A program made the translations under genes and the position numbers. Below are positions 38,016 through 46,165 of a stretch of DNA of 64,000 nucleotides, in pieces. The stretch spans positions 124,001 through 188,000 of the forward strand of contig NZ_JAPFGD010000007.1 of the NCBI RefSeq assembly GCF_027257175.1, read 5' to 3'. The stretch is from Castellaniella sp. S9. Lineage in GTDB: Bacteria > Pseudomonadota > Gammaproteobacteria > Burkholderiales > Burkholderiaceae_B. The notes beneath the pieces were generated by a model. That model worked only from the letters and a program-made list of their open reading frames with translations. It was not told where the DNA came from and searched no databases. The stretch's first letter is position 1; every line of letters begins with the position of its first letter.

Positions 38016-39224
38016 CTAGGCCCATTGGCCGGCGATGGCGGCCTCAACGCACTCTTTCGTACTGCCCAGGCGTATAGAGACCTTGCGTGTCCCGGGCGCG
38101 CTGTTCGCGAGCTTGACCGAGTTCGTTGCCACCACGACGTCCGAGGAATACTTGATGGGGCCCAGGTCGCACCCGAAGCACATTCTGTCCACCGTCACCT
38201 CGACGCCTGCAGCCTCCAGGGATCGCAGTACACCGGCGGCGCGGACCAAGCCGAATACGGACTGGTTGGTCGAAATCGAAAACTTGATGTTGCCATTGAC
38301 GCGACGGCCGGCGATCAACCTGTCGATTTCACAGACTTCATCGAATGTCGCGTGGGGCTGACCAAGCGATACGATGTCGACGCGATTGCCTTGCGTCGTG
38401 CAAAAGCGCTCGTGCTCGTCCTCGATGTCCTTCTGCGAAATCCGTATCGCGGAGGGCGTCCCGTCAGGAAACAAAGCATCCATGCTGGGTGCTTCCGGCG
38501 TGATGCCCACCAAGTGGTACATCGGAAGACTCGACAGAAAAGCCAAGGAGGCGCCAAACCCGAACAAATGCGACACCGACGGCCTGCTGCGCAGCTTGAG
38601 CACAGGCACACCCTGCTCGGTACGCCTTGCAACAATGGAGCCCAAGACATTGAAGTCCGACAGGTCATCCAGGTCCGCATCCACCTCGAACACCGTTCCG
38701 CCACGCCGTTCTGAATCCAGATGCATGCCATAGCGCGGCGTGAGGCCCGTCAAGGCCGAAGCGAAGGCGGAACCCCCTTCCCGGTTGGTCCGGGCGCCGA
38801 TGACGCCGTTGAGATACGGCGCGGTAGCCGATTCGCTCCAGGCGAGCGATTCCCCGAACATCGGGGCGATGATCTGGCTAAAGGGATTACAGGAGCACGT
38901 CGACAGTGCACCGAGCTGGCTGCTGGCCGCGAGAATCCTGGTCTGGACCTCGTCCACGTCCTCGGGCTTGTTGCGGTCGATCGATATGGAGTTGGTGGTG
39001 GTGGGGACCACGAAACGCTCGCCAGCCGCTGCGAGCTCTTCGAGCAGAACAGCACCAGGCTCGCCCAGCGGGAAGGAATCCAGCACCACGTGCGCCGAAG
39101 ACACGGGAATCAGCCGATCAGCCCCCGTTGCTTCGCCGACGGCCACCAGCATTTTCATCGCAAGCTGCACGCCAGGGCCGCGCGAACCGTCCAGCCACTC
39201 TTTTTCCGCCGAATTCAGCTTCAT
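38016..39224 (-). CDS. Aconitase X catalytic (large) subunit
   Basis: Dehydratase of the aconitase superfamily's AcnX branch (formerly DUF521), 402 aa. Family signatures: LSTCSCNPF (C110, C112), ESATAPYLNGVIGARTNREG, and near the C-terminus MCFGCDLGP, whose cysteines are likely Fe-S ligands. Known AcnX proteins include cis-3-hydroxy-L-proline dehydratase and mevalonate 5-phosphate dehydratase. Here catalytic and swivel domains are separate genes, overlapping as ATGA with the small subunit. The substrate is not known; hydroxyproline-type or sugar-acid compounds are possible. Confidence 0.9.
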   Translation of the reverse strand: MKLNSAEKEWLDGSRGPGVQLAMKMLVAVGEATGADRLIPVSSAHVVLDSFPLGEPGAVLLEELAAAGERFVVPTTTNSISIDRNKPEDVDEVQTRILAASSQLGALSTCSCNPFSQIIAPMFGESLAWSESATAPYLNGVIGARTNREGGSAFASALTGLTPRYGMHLDSERRGGTVFEVDADLDDLSDFNVLGSIVARRTEQGVPVLKLRSRPSVSHLFGFGASLAFLSSLPMYHLVGITPEAPSMDALFPDGTPSAIRISQKDIEDEHERFCTTQGNRVDIVSLGQPHATFDEVCEIDRLIAGRRVNGNIKFSISTNQSVFGLVRAAGVLRSLEAAGVEVTVDRMCFGCDLGPIKYSSDVVVATNSVKLANSAPGTRKVSIRLGSTKECVEAAIAGQWA

Positions 39225-39643
39225 GACGTCACGCCCTCTTGTTGTGTCACCTGAACAATCCCCGTCGACGCATCGACGCGCACATGATCCCCAGTCCGGA
39301 TCGCCGCCAGCGGATCGCTGTCGAAACGATGTACCAGCGGGATGCCGGCAAGCGCTGCGCCGGCCGCGATAATGGCACCGGACTCGCTATTGATGATCGC
39401 CAGCGGGCCCAGGCCAAGCCGCACCAACTGGAACAGGCTGAGCGAGCTGCTGCCGCTGCCTTTCTCGCCTTTGAAGACCAGGATCTTGCCGGCCACGGAC
39501 TGGCCCTCCAGGTCGTGGCCGCGCTCGACCACGATGCCAGTCTGCTCGTTGATCCCCAGATTCACGGATATCCGTTCCTGGCTGACCAAGGCGATGCCCT
39601 CGGCCACGCCCGCAACGACGCCCCTGCCTCTCAGTGTCTTCAT
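39221..39643 (-). CDS. Aconitase X swivel-domain (small) subunit
   Basis: 140 aa, DUF126/AcnX small subunit, a swivelling beta/alpha domain that closes over the active site of the large subunit. MKTLRGRGVVAGVAEGIALV at the start, then GQSVAGKILVFKGEKGSGSS and SGAIIAAGAALAGIPLVHRF are the recognisable family blocks. Overlaps both neighbours by 4 bp (ATGA), so IlvD/Edd, small and large subunits are translated as a coupled set. Confidence 0.9.
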   Translation of the reverse strand: MKTLRGRGVVAGVAEGIALVSQERISVNLGINEQTGIVVERGHDLEGQSVAGKILVFKGEKGSGSSSLSLFQLVRLGLGPLAIINSESGAIIAAGAALAGIPLVHRFDSDPLAAIRTGDHVRVDASTGIVQVTQQEGVTS

Positions 39644-41229
39644 ATGCCGCTCCCTTGCGCCATGCTCCCCGCACCGGAGGCGGCGCTCGCCGCCCTGCGT
39701 TCAGGGTTTTGATTCATCGGCCCTCGTTCCCAGTCAAGCGATCGATTGGCAACGTCGATCCGGATCCTGTCGCCGTCGCGCACCTGGAATATGGGGTGAT
39801 CGCTCGTTTGTGCGGATTTCATGAATCCCACGACGAGCCCTCGGCTCAAGCCGGAGAACCCGCCATTCGAGACGATGGCCACATCCTCGCCAAGCCCCGC
39901 CCCGGTCACAAGGCACGCCATATCGTCAATGCTGCCCAAAACCACGGCGACACTACCGCTGGCGAGCCGGCCTGACGACATGCTGTCAAAAAGCGCTTGA
40001 GGGTTCTGGAATACGGTCGCGGGCCCTTCGAAGATCCCCATGCCCGCCTGTGCTATTCCCGGCCTCACCACCGCCCCTTCGGGCGCCAAGCTGCCGTGCA
40101 AAACCACCAGGCCAGGCAAGGCGGCGTCTGCATCGTCCACCGGCAAAGGCGCGTCCGCTGACGGAGAAAAGCCATGCAGCACATCGGACAGCGGGCCCGA
40201 AATCGTCATGGCATCCCGTTGAAGATGGGCCTCAATGGACTTCATGATTGCCAGCGTCCCTCCCGAGGACTCGAGATCCTCCATGGCCCCTGGACCGGCC
40301 GGCGAGATGAACCGGCTTTGCTTGACATGGTCGCCCAGTTCATCGAACACGGCATGCATATCCATGGAAAAGCCGAGCTGGTCGGCCAAGGCCTGTAAAT
40401 GATGGACAGCTGTCGCTGCGCCGCCGGACGCGAGAACCACCGCAGCCGCGTTGCGCAAAGCCGATTCCGTCAAGATCTCTGCAGGCCGGGGGCCTTTCTC
40501 GATCAATCCCAGGATATGTCGTCCGGCCTCGCCCGCGATTTGCCGAAGGCGCTCGCTGCCCGCCCAGATTGGCGAGGTGCCCGGCAGCGCCAAGCCCAAC
40601 GCCTCGGCGACCATGTGCATCGTATTGGCGGTGCCCAGACCGGCACACACGCCGGGCGAGGTGATGGCGACCTCTGCCATCTCGGAAAGCTCCTCTGTAC
40701 TGAGGCGCTTAGCCGCCACCGCGCCCACGCCCTCGTACAGGTCCATGATGGCGACCCGACGACCGCAATGGCTACCACCGGCCTGAAAGCCACAGGGCAC
40801 GACAATCGCCGGAAGATTGAGGCGCGCGGCCGCCAGCAAATGCCCCGGCGTCGTGCTGTCGCATGATGACAAAAAGATGAGGCCGTCTAGGTTCTCGCCA
40901 CGCGCCATCATCTCGACGTCCTTGGCCAGTACGTCGCGCGCGGACGGCACCTCTTTTCGCCCTCCAAGCACGAAAAACAAACCATCGGTAGGGCCCGAGG
41001 TCCGAACCTCAGTGGCAAGCCCCCCCGCCGCCTTCACGGCCGCAGCCACCAGGGCAGAGATTTCATCCAGGTGTGCATAACAGACGGCGAGCCCGCTGGA
41101 CGTGTTGACGATCCCGACGTGCGGGCGATGGGCGCTTTGTGGATCGTGCCCCCGTTGCTTGAGGTGCGCCTTCATCACCGTCTTCCCCAGGGCGATGGTC
41201 AAGTCGGTTTGCTGCTTATCGCTACTCAT
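39640..41229 (-). CDS. IlvD/Edd-family dehydratase
   Basis: Fe-S dehydratase related to dihydroxy-acid and sugar-acid dehydratases, 529 aa, shorter than the usual 560-600. The three cluster cysteines are visible: C50 (AVCYAH), C123 (SSCDSTTPG) and C195 (GVCAGLGTANTM). The lysine that is carbamylated and binds Mg in IlvD (CDK) is S125 here. GGTLAIMKSIEAHL, FEGPATVFQNPQ and SNGGFSGLSRG are later family blocks. It ends with an Ala/Ser-rich tail. Probably dehydrates an acyclic hydroxy acid; the substrate is unknown. Confidence 0.9.
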   Translation of the reverse strand: MSSDKQQTDLTIALGKTVMKAHLKQRGHDPQSAHRPHVGIVNTSSGLAVCYAHLDEISALVAAAVKAAGGLATEVRTSGPTDGLFFVLGGRKEVPSARDVLAKDVEMMARGENLDGLIFLSSCDSTTPGHLLAAARLNLPAIVVPCGFQAGGSHCGRRVAIMDLYEGVGAVAAKRLSTEELSEMAEVAITSPGVCAGLGTANTMHMVAEALGLALPGTSPIWAGSERLRQIAGEAGRHILGLIEKGPRPAEILTESALRNAAAVVLASGGAATAVHHLQALADQLGFSMDMHAVFDELGDHVKQSRFISPAGPGAMEDLESSGGTLAIMKSIEAHLQRDAMTISGPLSDVLHGFSPSADAPLPVDDADAALPGLVVLHGSLAPEGAVVRPGIAQAGMGIFEGPATVFQNPQALFDSMSSGRLASGSVAVVLGSIDDMACLVTGAGLGEDVAIVSNGGFSGLSRGLVVGFMKSAQTSDHPIFQVRDGDRIRIDVANRSLDWERGPMNQNPERRAASAASGAGSMAQGSGI

Positions 41230-41290
41230 ATTGCGTCCTGCCTTACATACTTAGTTCAAAGTGAAGTCATGCTGAAGATACGTAAAAGTG

Positions 41291-42361
41291 TCACGCATAT
41301 CCCCAACCAGGGCCGGTCGGAACCTTCCATGCAAGAGTCCCCTCCGCCAACTGAAGGCCGGGGACATCCTCCGGATCTTCAACCATCCACGGGCCGACCG
41401 CTTCGGTCGGATAGAACGGGGAAGGAATGCTGGCGGCAAACTGTACGGAAGCCAGCGTGCCGCGCTTGCTTTCGAACATCGTCCCCAGACCATACGGAAT
41501 ACCCGCCGCCTCGGCGATGGCGATAATGCGCCTGCTTTCGCTGATGCCCGATTTGGACAACTTGACGTTGAATCCGTTGGCCGCCTTTCGATCGCATAGG
41601 CGCATGGCGTCCATGGCGCTATGCAGGCTTTCATCCGCCACGATGGGAAACGGGGCCTCCCGGACAAGAGTCGCCAGGCCATCCAATTCATAACGAGGCA
41701 GCGGTTGCTCGAAATACTTGATATCGAACTGCGTGATCGCCTCGACCGTCCGACGGGCGGCGATCAGAGAGAAACTGGCATTGCCGTCGACGGCGATTTC
41801 AACGTCGCGGCCGACGGCCTCGCGAATCGCCGACAGCCGAGCGACGCTGGAGCGCTCATCCTCGGCGATCTTGCATTGAAAAAAGCGGGCACCGCGCTTC
41901 AACCATACCGCTGCATCGCGCGCCATGGACTCTGGGTCCGACAGGGCAATGACCGCCCCGATCGGCACCTCGTCCCGAGCCTTGCCGCCGAACAAGGCGG
42001 CCGCGCTGACATTCAAGGAACGTGCACGCAGGTCCCACAATGCCATGTCCAAGGCCGCCTTCGCATACCAGTTGTCAGGCAGCGTCCTGGCCAGGCGATG
42101 ATCGATCTCGTTGCAATCGAAGGCGTCCCTCCCCAGGACCGCGGGACCCAGCCAGCGATTGACGGCCTCGGTAATGGAAAGCGACGTTTCGGCCGAATAA
42201 CCCGGCATGGGCGACACCTCGCCGATGCCGATGCACTCCCCGCTTTTGACCTGCACGCGAACGTATCGATTATTCGGCGTCACAACGCGCGCATTCTGGT
42301 ATGTCGACTTGAATTTCAGCTCGTACGCCTCTGCTGAAACCTCAATTATTTTTATTGCCAC
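41291..42361 (-). CDS. Enolase-superfamily enzyme (mandelate racemase / muconate lactonizing subgroup)
   Basis: 356 aa from GTG 42361 (MAIKIIEVSAEAYELKF); GAGGAG about 8 bases upstream decides this start over an upstream ATG that would overlap dctM. Metal ligands D192 (VDGN), E218 (YFEQP) and D243/E244 (VADES); catalytic lysines K164 (FQCKI, where the first Lys of KxK is Gln) and K267 (NVKLSKSG), facing each other as in MLE-type racemases, epimerases and cycloisomerases. Likely abstracts an alpha proton from a carboxylate. Close relatives include amino-acid epimerases and cis-3-hydroxyproline dehydratase; the exact reaction is not known. Confidence 0.88.
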   Translation of the reverse strand: MAIKIIEVSAEAYELKFKSTYQNARVVTPNNRYVRVQVKSGECIGIGEVSPMPGYSAETSLSITEAVNRWLGPAVLGRDAFDCNEIDHRLARTLPDNWYAKAALDMALWDLRARSLNVSAAALFGGKARDEVPIGAVIALSDPESMARDAAVWLKRGARFFQCKIAEDERSSVARLSAIREAVGRDVEIAVDGNASFSLIAARRTVEAITQFDIKYFEQPLPRYELDGLATLVREAPFPIVADESLHSAMDAMRLCDRKAANGFNVKLSKSGISESRRIIAIAEAAGIPYGLGTMFESKRGTLASVQFAASIPSPFYPTEAVGPWMVEDPEDVPGLQLAEGTLAWKVPTGPGWGYA

Positions 42362-42402
42362 GAATATCTCCTCGCGCGCCGCCGCCGCGGCGCGCGATAT
42401 AT

Positions 42403-43713
42403 TTACTGCATCATCTGGCCCGGCATCCACAGCGTCAGCTGAGGCACCGCAATGATGATGGCGAGGGTGACCAACTCAAATAGAATGAAGGGCACCACGC
42501 CGCGAAACAGTTCTGCGCTGGACACCTTGCCTTCCGACGCGCCAATCACCGCATACAGGTTCAACCCGACCGGCGGTGTGATGACGGCGAGTTCGATGAG
42601 CTTGACGATCACGACACCGAACCATATGGGATCGAGTCCAAAGGCCACTGCAATGGGATGCAGGACGGGAATCGTCATGACCATCAAAGAAATCGAGTCG
42701 ACGAACATGCCCAGAACCAGATACAGGACGATCACCATCGCGACGAAAAGCGCCGGAGTCAACTCCATCGCGATCATCACGTCAGTGATCGTGCTGACGA
42801 AGCCCGACACCAACAACAAGCGCGAGAACAGGAGGCCGCCAATAATGATGAGAAAGAGGGCCGCCGTGATAGACAGCGACTCGCGCAATGCCGCCCAAAA
42901 CTTATCGGCCGGCATCCTGCGACGCATGATCGCAATCACAATGGCGCCCGCGGATCCTACGGCGCCTGCGGCCGACGGGAATATGGCTCCGGTATAAATT
43001 CCGCCCATGACCAAAACAATAAGGATCACAATCGCCCACAGCGGCTTCAGGCTCGTCATCTTCTCTTTGAAGCTGAACTTGACATCAAGACTTGGTGCCC
43101 AAGACGGCTTGAACCGGAGCATGACACCCACGCCGAGCATGTAAATGGCAATGGTCAGCAGGCCGGGGACAACACCAGCGATCAATAATGCACCGACTGA
43201 CTCGTTCGTGAGAAGGCCGTAAAGAATCAGCGCAATAGAGGGTGGGATGAGGGCCGCAAAGGTGCCTGCGCAACAGATTGCCGCCGCGCTGATCCCTTTG
43301 TTGTACCCATGCTTGATCATCTCCGGCAGGGCAATCTTGGTGAAAAGAACCGCGCTCACCACTGTCGAACCATTGATCGCGCCAAAGGCGCCTGATGCCA
43401 GTATGGTGGCGTAATACAGGCCTCCACGCATTCCACTGACCCAGCGGTGCGCGGCGGTATAAAGTTCGCCGGTTATGCCTGTCTGGGACGTTAGTGCGCC
43501 CATCAACATGAACATTGGAAGAACGACAAACGCGTAGTCCGCCGATACCGCAAAAGGCAGCGTTTCAAGCGTCGTCAGCATGAAAAGCCAGCCTGCCGAG
43601 AGATACATTCCTAGCGAAGCAACGCCGATCATGGCGATGCCGACAGGCACACCGCCGGCCACGGCCCCTATCATCGCGGCAAGCGCGATGGTGCCAATCG
43701 TAATGGGATCCAT
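42403..43713 (-). CDS. TRAP transporter large permease DctM
   Basis: Large membrane subunit of a tripartite ATP-independent periplasmic importer, 436 aa, about twelve hydrophobic segments. Family blocks: VVLPMFMLMGALTSQTG, GINGSTVVSA-type segment AFGAINGSTVVSA, IPPSIALILYG, and GMFVDSISLMVMTIPVLHP. The gene lies 21 bp after dctQ. Na+-driven import of a carboxylate for the downstream dehydratases is the natural reading. Confidence 0.94.
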   Translation of the reverse strand: MDPITIGTIALAAMIGAVAGGVPVGIAMIGVASLGMYLSAGWLFMLTTLETLPFAVSADYAFVVLPMFMLMGALTSQTGITGELYTAAHRWVSGMRGGLYYATILASGAFGAINGSTVVSAVLFTKIALPEMIKHGYNKGISAAAICCAGTFAALIPPSIALILYGLLTNESVGALLIAGVVPGLLTIAIYMLGVGVMLRFKPSWAPSLDVKFSFKEKMTSLKPLWAIVILIVLVMGGIYTGAIFPSAAGAVGSAGAIVIAIMRRRMPADKFWAALRESLSITAALFLIIIGGLLFSRLLLVSGFVSTITDVMIAMELTPALFVAMVIVLYLVLGMFVDSISLMVMTIPVLHPIAVAFGLDPIWFGVVIVKLIELAVITPPVGLNLYAVIGASEGKVSSAELFRGVVPFILFELVTLAIIIAVPQLTLWMPGQMMQ

Positions 43714-43734
43714 AATTTACCTTAGCGCCTGAGG

Positions 43735-44250
43735 CTATATTGGAAGGGACGACTTGCCGGAGAGTGCGTGAACACTTTGCCGAATCGTCTCGAGCAGCAT
43801 CACAAGGACACCGAATGCAAAGGCGATCTTGAAGGGATAGATGGGAAAGGAGTATACGGCGGAGGCAAACTCCAAGTTGGCTGTACTCGCAACAGCGCTA
43901 TTGAAGCCCGCCCACGCCACCAAGGCGAATACGGCGGTGCTGACGATATACGCCACAATGTCGACATAGCGCCTGACCTTGCCTTTGATCAAGGCAATGA
44001 CGATATCCACGATGATGTGCTCGTTGCGGGACTGCGCATAGGGCAGCGCGGTTGCCACCGTCGCGGCCAGTATTGCCGCTGACAATTCCGTCGCAGCGGG
44101 AATGCCTTGGTTGAACACGGCGCTACCCGCCGCGTCCCCAGCCCCTATGAGAACGAGCAGAACAATCAGTGCCGCCGAAACATAAAAGCACAGCTTCACG
44201 AGGTGACGGATGATCGAATCCGCAAAAGGGGCTAGTTTGGCCAAGGTCAT
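43735..44250 (-). CDS. TRAP transporter small permease DctQ
   Basis: Four-helix small membrane subunit, 171 aa. Hydrophobic segments near 20-45, 55-75, 95-120 and 135-160; the loop SRNEHIIVDIVI is the DctQ signature region. It sits between dctP and dctM as usual. Codon and base use here look more AT-rich than in the housekeeping genes at the left. Confidence 0.88.
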   Translation of the reverse strand: MTLAKLAPFADSIIRHLVKLCFYVSAALIVLLVLIGAGDAAGSAVFNQGIPAATELSAAILAATVATALPYAQSRNEHIIVDIVIALIKGKVRRYVDIVAYIVSTAVFALVAWAGFNSAVASTANLEFASAVYSFPIYPFKIAFAFGVLVMLLETIRQSVHALSGKSSLPI

Positions 44251-44281
44251 TCTCCTTTTTCAGCTCAATGCGTGGTTCGGC

Positions 44282-45298
44282 TCAATATTTCTTGAGCAAT
44301 TCCCGCCAATCCGCCACAACTTCCTTGGCCTCGGCGCCCAGTCCTTGCTTGTCCATTGTGGTCTGCCACAAGGTCATGAAATCGGGCGTAACCTCTTGCA
44401 GTTTTTCATCATCCTTGAACTCGTGGAAGGTCACTCCGGCGGCCTTCATGCCTTCTATGGCGTCCGCCTCGGCAGCCTGCACTTCCTTCACCGTCCTCTC
44501 GCTGGCTTCCTTGCTGATCTGGGCGATCAGGTCACGCACCTCGGCAGGCCATTTTTCCCACAGCGTCTCGTTGACGTAAATAGGATAGGTTGATAGCGCA
44601 CCGAAGTTCGCCGTGCCCTGATGTTTGGCCGCCTCATGCAATTTGAATATATAGGTCAGGTCGTAGGAGTAATAGGCACAGTCGAGATTCCCGCGGGACA
44701 GGCCGTCATAAATCTCGGATGTGGTGGCATTGACTGACTTGGCTCCCAACGCATCCCAAAGTTGGGGGACGAATTGACCGTAGCTGCGAATTCGCAGATT
44801 TTTATAGTCGTCGACCGTCGTGACAGGCTTCGTACACAGCGTGTGGTAGCGATTCAAGCTGTGATAAAACAGTGGCCGCACGTTGTTTCGCTTATGCTCC
44901 GCGACCAGCAGTTTCGTCTCCGCCAGGGCGGTCATGACCTTCTGCGCTTGCGAAGCGTCCCTGAACACCATCGGCAAGGCGTTCGGCGCACCCGACAGCG
45001 GCAGTTGCGCAGGATAATAAGATGGGAACGTGGCGCCCAGGTCGACAGCGCCCTTCGATACCAGGTCCAGAATTTCGGTGGATTTGCCTAGGGACTCCGC
45101 CCAGAATATGCGCACCGTTATTTGGCCGTCCGAGCGCTTTTTGATCTCATCCGCCCACCACTGATCCGTCTTGGACTGTATCGTGGTGGCGGGAAACGCA
45201 TGCGCCAGGCGCAGCGTCATTTTCGGGTACTCGGCAGAATGGGCCACGCCATTCAGCGCAAACGCCATGGCCCCAAGCAGAAATGCCTTCTTGAACAT
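44282..45298 (-). CDS. TRAP transporter solute-binding protein DctP
   Basis: Periplasmic receptor, 338 aa, signal peptide 1-21 (cleavage near AHSA-EYPK). Family blocks: LRLAHAFPATT, WWADEIKKRSDGQITVRIF, the ligand-binding arginine region NLRIRSYGQFVPQLWDALGA, and TSEIYDGLSRGNLDCAY. GGAGG precedes ATG 45298. First transporter gene after the regulator. A carboxylate substrate is expected from the conserved arginine. Confidence 0.92.
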   Translation of the reverse strand: MFKKAFLLGAMAFALNGVAHSAEYPKMTLRLAHAFPATTIQSKTDQWWADEIKKRSDGQITVRIFWAESLGKSTEILDLVSKGAVDLGATFPSYYPAQLPLSGAPNALPMVFRDASQAQKVMTALAETKLLVAEHKRNNVRPLFYHSLNRYHTLCTKPVTTVDDYKNLRIRSYGQFVPQLWDALGAKSVNATTSEIYDGLSRGNLDCAYYSYDLTYIFKLHEAAKHQGTANFGALSTYPIYVNETLWEKWPAEVRDLIAQISKEASERTVKEVQAAEADAIEGMKAAGVTFHEFKDDEKLQEVTPDFMTLWQTTMDKQGLGAEAKEVVADWRELLKKY

Positions 45299-45325
45299 TG
45301 TGTTCCTCCGTTTAATTATTTTGTG

Positions 45326-45340
45326 GCCGACGACGTCGGC
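45326..45340 (-). other. Short hairpin between the GntR gene and dctP
   Basis: GCCGAC (45326-45331) and GTCGGC (45335-45340) form a 6-bp stem with a 3-base loop in the 46-bp gap. It may lower read-through or stabilise the downstream mRNA; too short to call a terminator. Confidence 0.3.
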
Positions 45341-45344
45341 TACT

Positions 45345-46016
45345 TCACTGCTGCTGCAAATGCTTCAATAAGGCCGCCGTGGAGTGCTCCCAATGAAGAT
45401 CGGCGAGAGCCTTCGCCTTCTCGACATTACCTGCGCGACATGCCTCATAGATCTCTCGGTGCTGGACATTCCACACAGCGACCTCCTGGCGGAACAGCAC
45501 CGGATCGTGAAAATACCTGGACACCAAGAGCCGATGTTTATCGATGAGCCTATGGATCCTGGTTCCATAAGCCGATAAGGTTCCGGCAGAGTGGAATCGG
45601 TCATTCAAGATGTTCCACTCTCTGATGCTGTCAGTCTGGCTCTCCATTTTGATCAACAGCGACTCCATCTGGTTGAGATCAGCCAACGAAAGCTTAGTGA
45701 CGCCTTCGCTGGTAGCCAGTGCCTCCAGGGCCCGGATGATGCTCAAAATCTGTTTGAGGTCATCAATAGAAAACTCGATGACCGTCGCGCCTTTGTTCGA
45801 CTTGATCTGGACCAGGCCCTCTGCGGCCAGGATGTGCAAGGCATCCCGTACCGGCACGCGGCTGGTGTTGAGTTCGTTGGCGATGGCTTCCTGGACAAGC
45901 GCCTGCCCGGGCTCTAGCGCCCCGCAAATGATTTGCTCTCTGATCTTCGAGGCGATGCTTTCGGCCAGGGTTCTGGCCATGTATCCGTCCGCAAATGAGG
46001 AATTCAAGAGAGGCAT
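45345..46016 (-). CDS. GntR-family transcriptional regulator (FCD/FadR subfamily)
   Basis: 223 aa. N-terminal winged helix about 15-80 (SKIREQIICGALEPGQALVQ ... TSRVPVRDALHILAAEGLV), C-terminal all-helical FCD ligand-binding domain about 90-215 with the metal/acid-binding residues in NDRFH and QHREIYEA. Heads the catabolic cluster on the same strand, so it is the likely local repressor, induced by the imported acid or an intermediate. A palindrome 65 bp upstream is its probable site. Confidence 0.92.
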   Translation of the reverse strand: MPLLNSSFADGYMARTLAESIASKIREQIICGALEPGQALVQEAIANELNTSRVPVRDALHILAAEGLVQIKSNKGATVIEFSIDDLKQILSIIRALEALATSEGVTKLSLADLNQMESLLIKMESQTDSIREWNILNDRFHSAGTLSAYGTRIHRLIDKHRLLVSRYFHDPVLFRQEVAVWNVQHREIYEACRAGNVEKAKALADLHWEHSTAALLKHLQQQ

Positions 46017-46080
46017 TTCGTCTGTCCTATGGATTTGCTTTCCAGCAAAAGTATCAAGCTACTTTCGTCGATTGTTGAAT

Positions 46081-46093
46081 GTACACAGTGTAC
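46081..46093. promoter_or_regulatory. GntR-type operator palindrome
   Basis: GTACAC-A-GTGTAC is a perfect inverted repeat with one central base, of the size FadR-subfamily regulators bind, located in the 149-bp divergent region between the GntR gene and the EamA transporter. It could control both directions. The matching promoter boxes are not clear. Confidence 0.6.
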
Positions 46094-46165
46094 GATCTGG
46101 TTTTATCATCGGTCAAGGCCTAAGCTCGGTCGTTTCGGGTGGGGGCGGGTAAATACGGAGACGGC

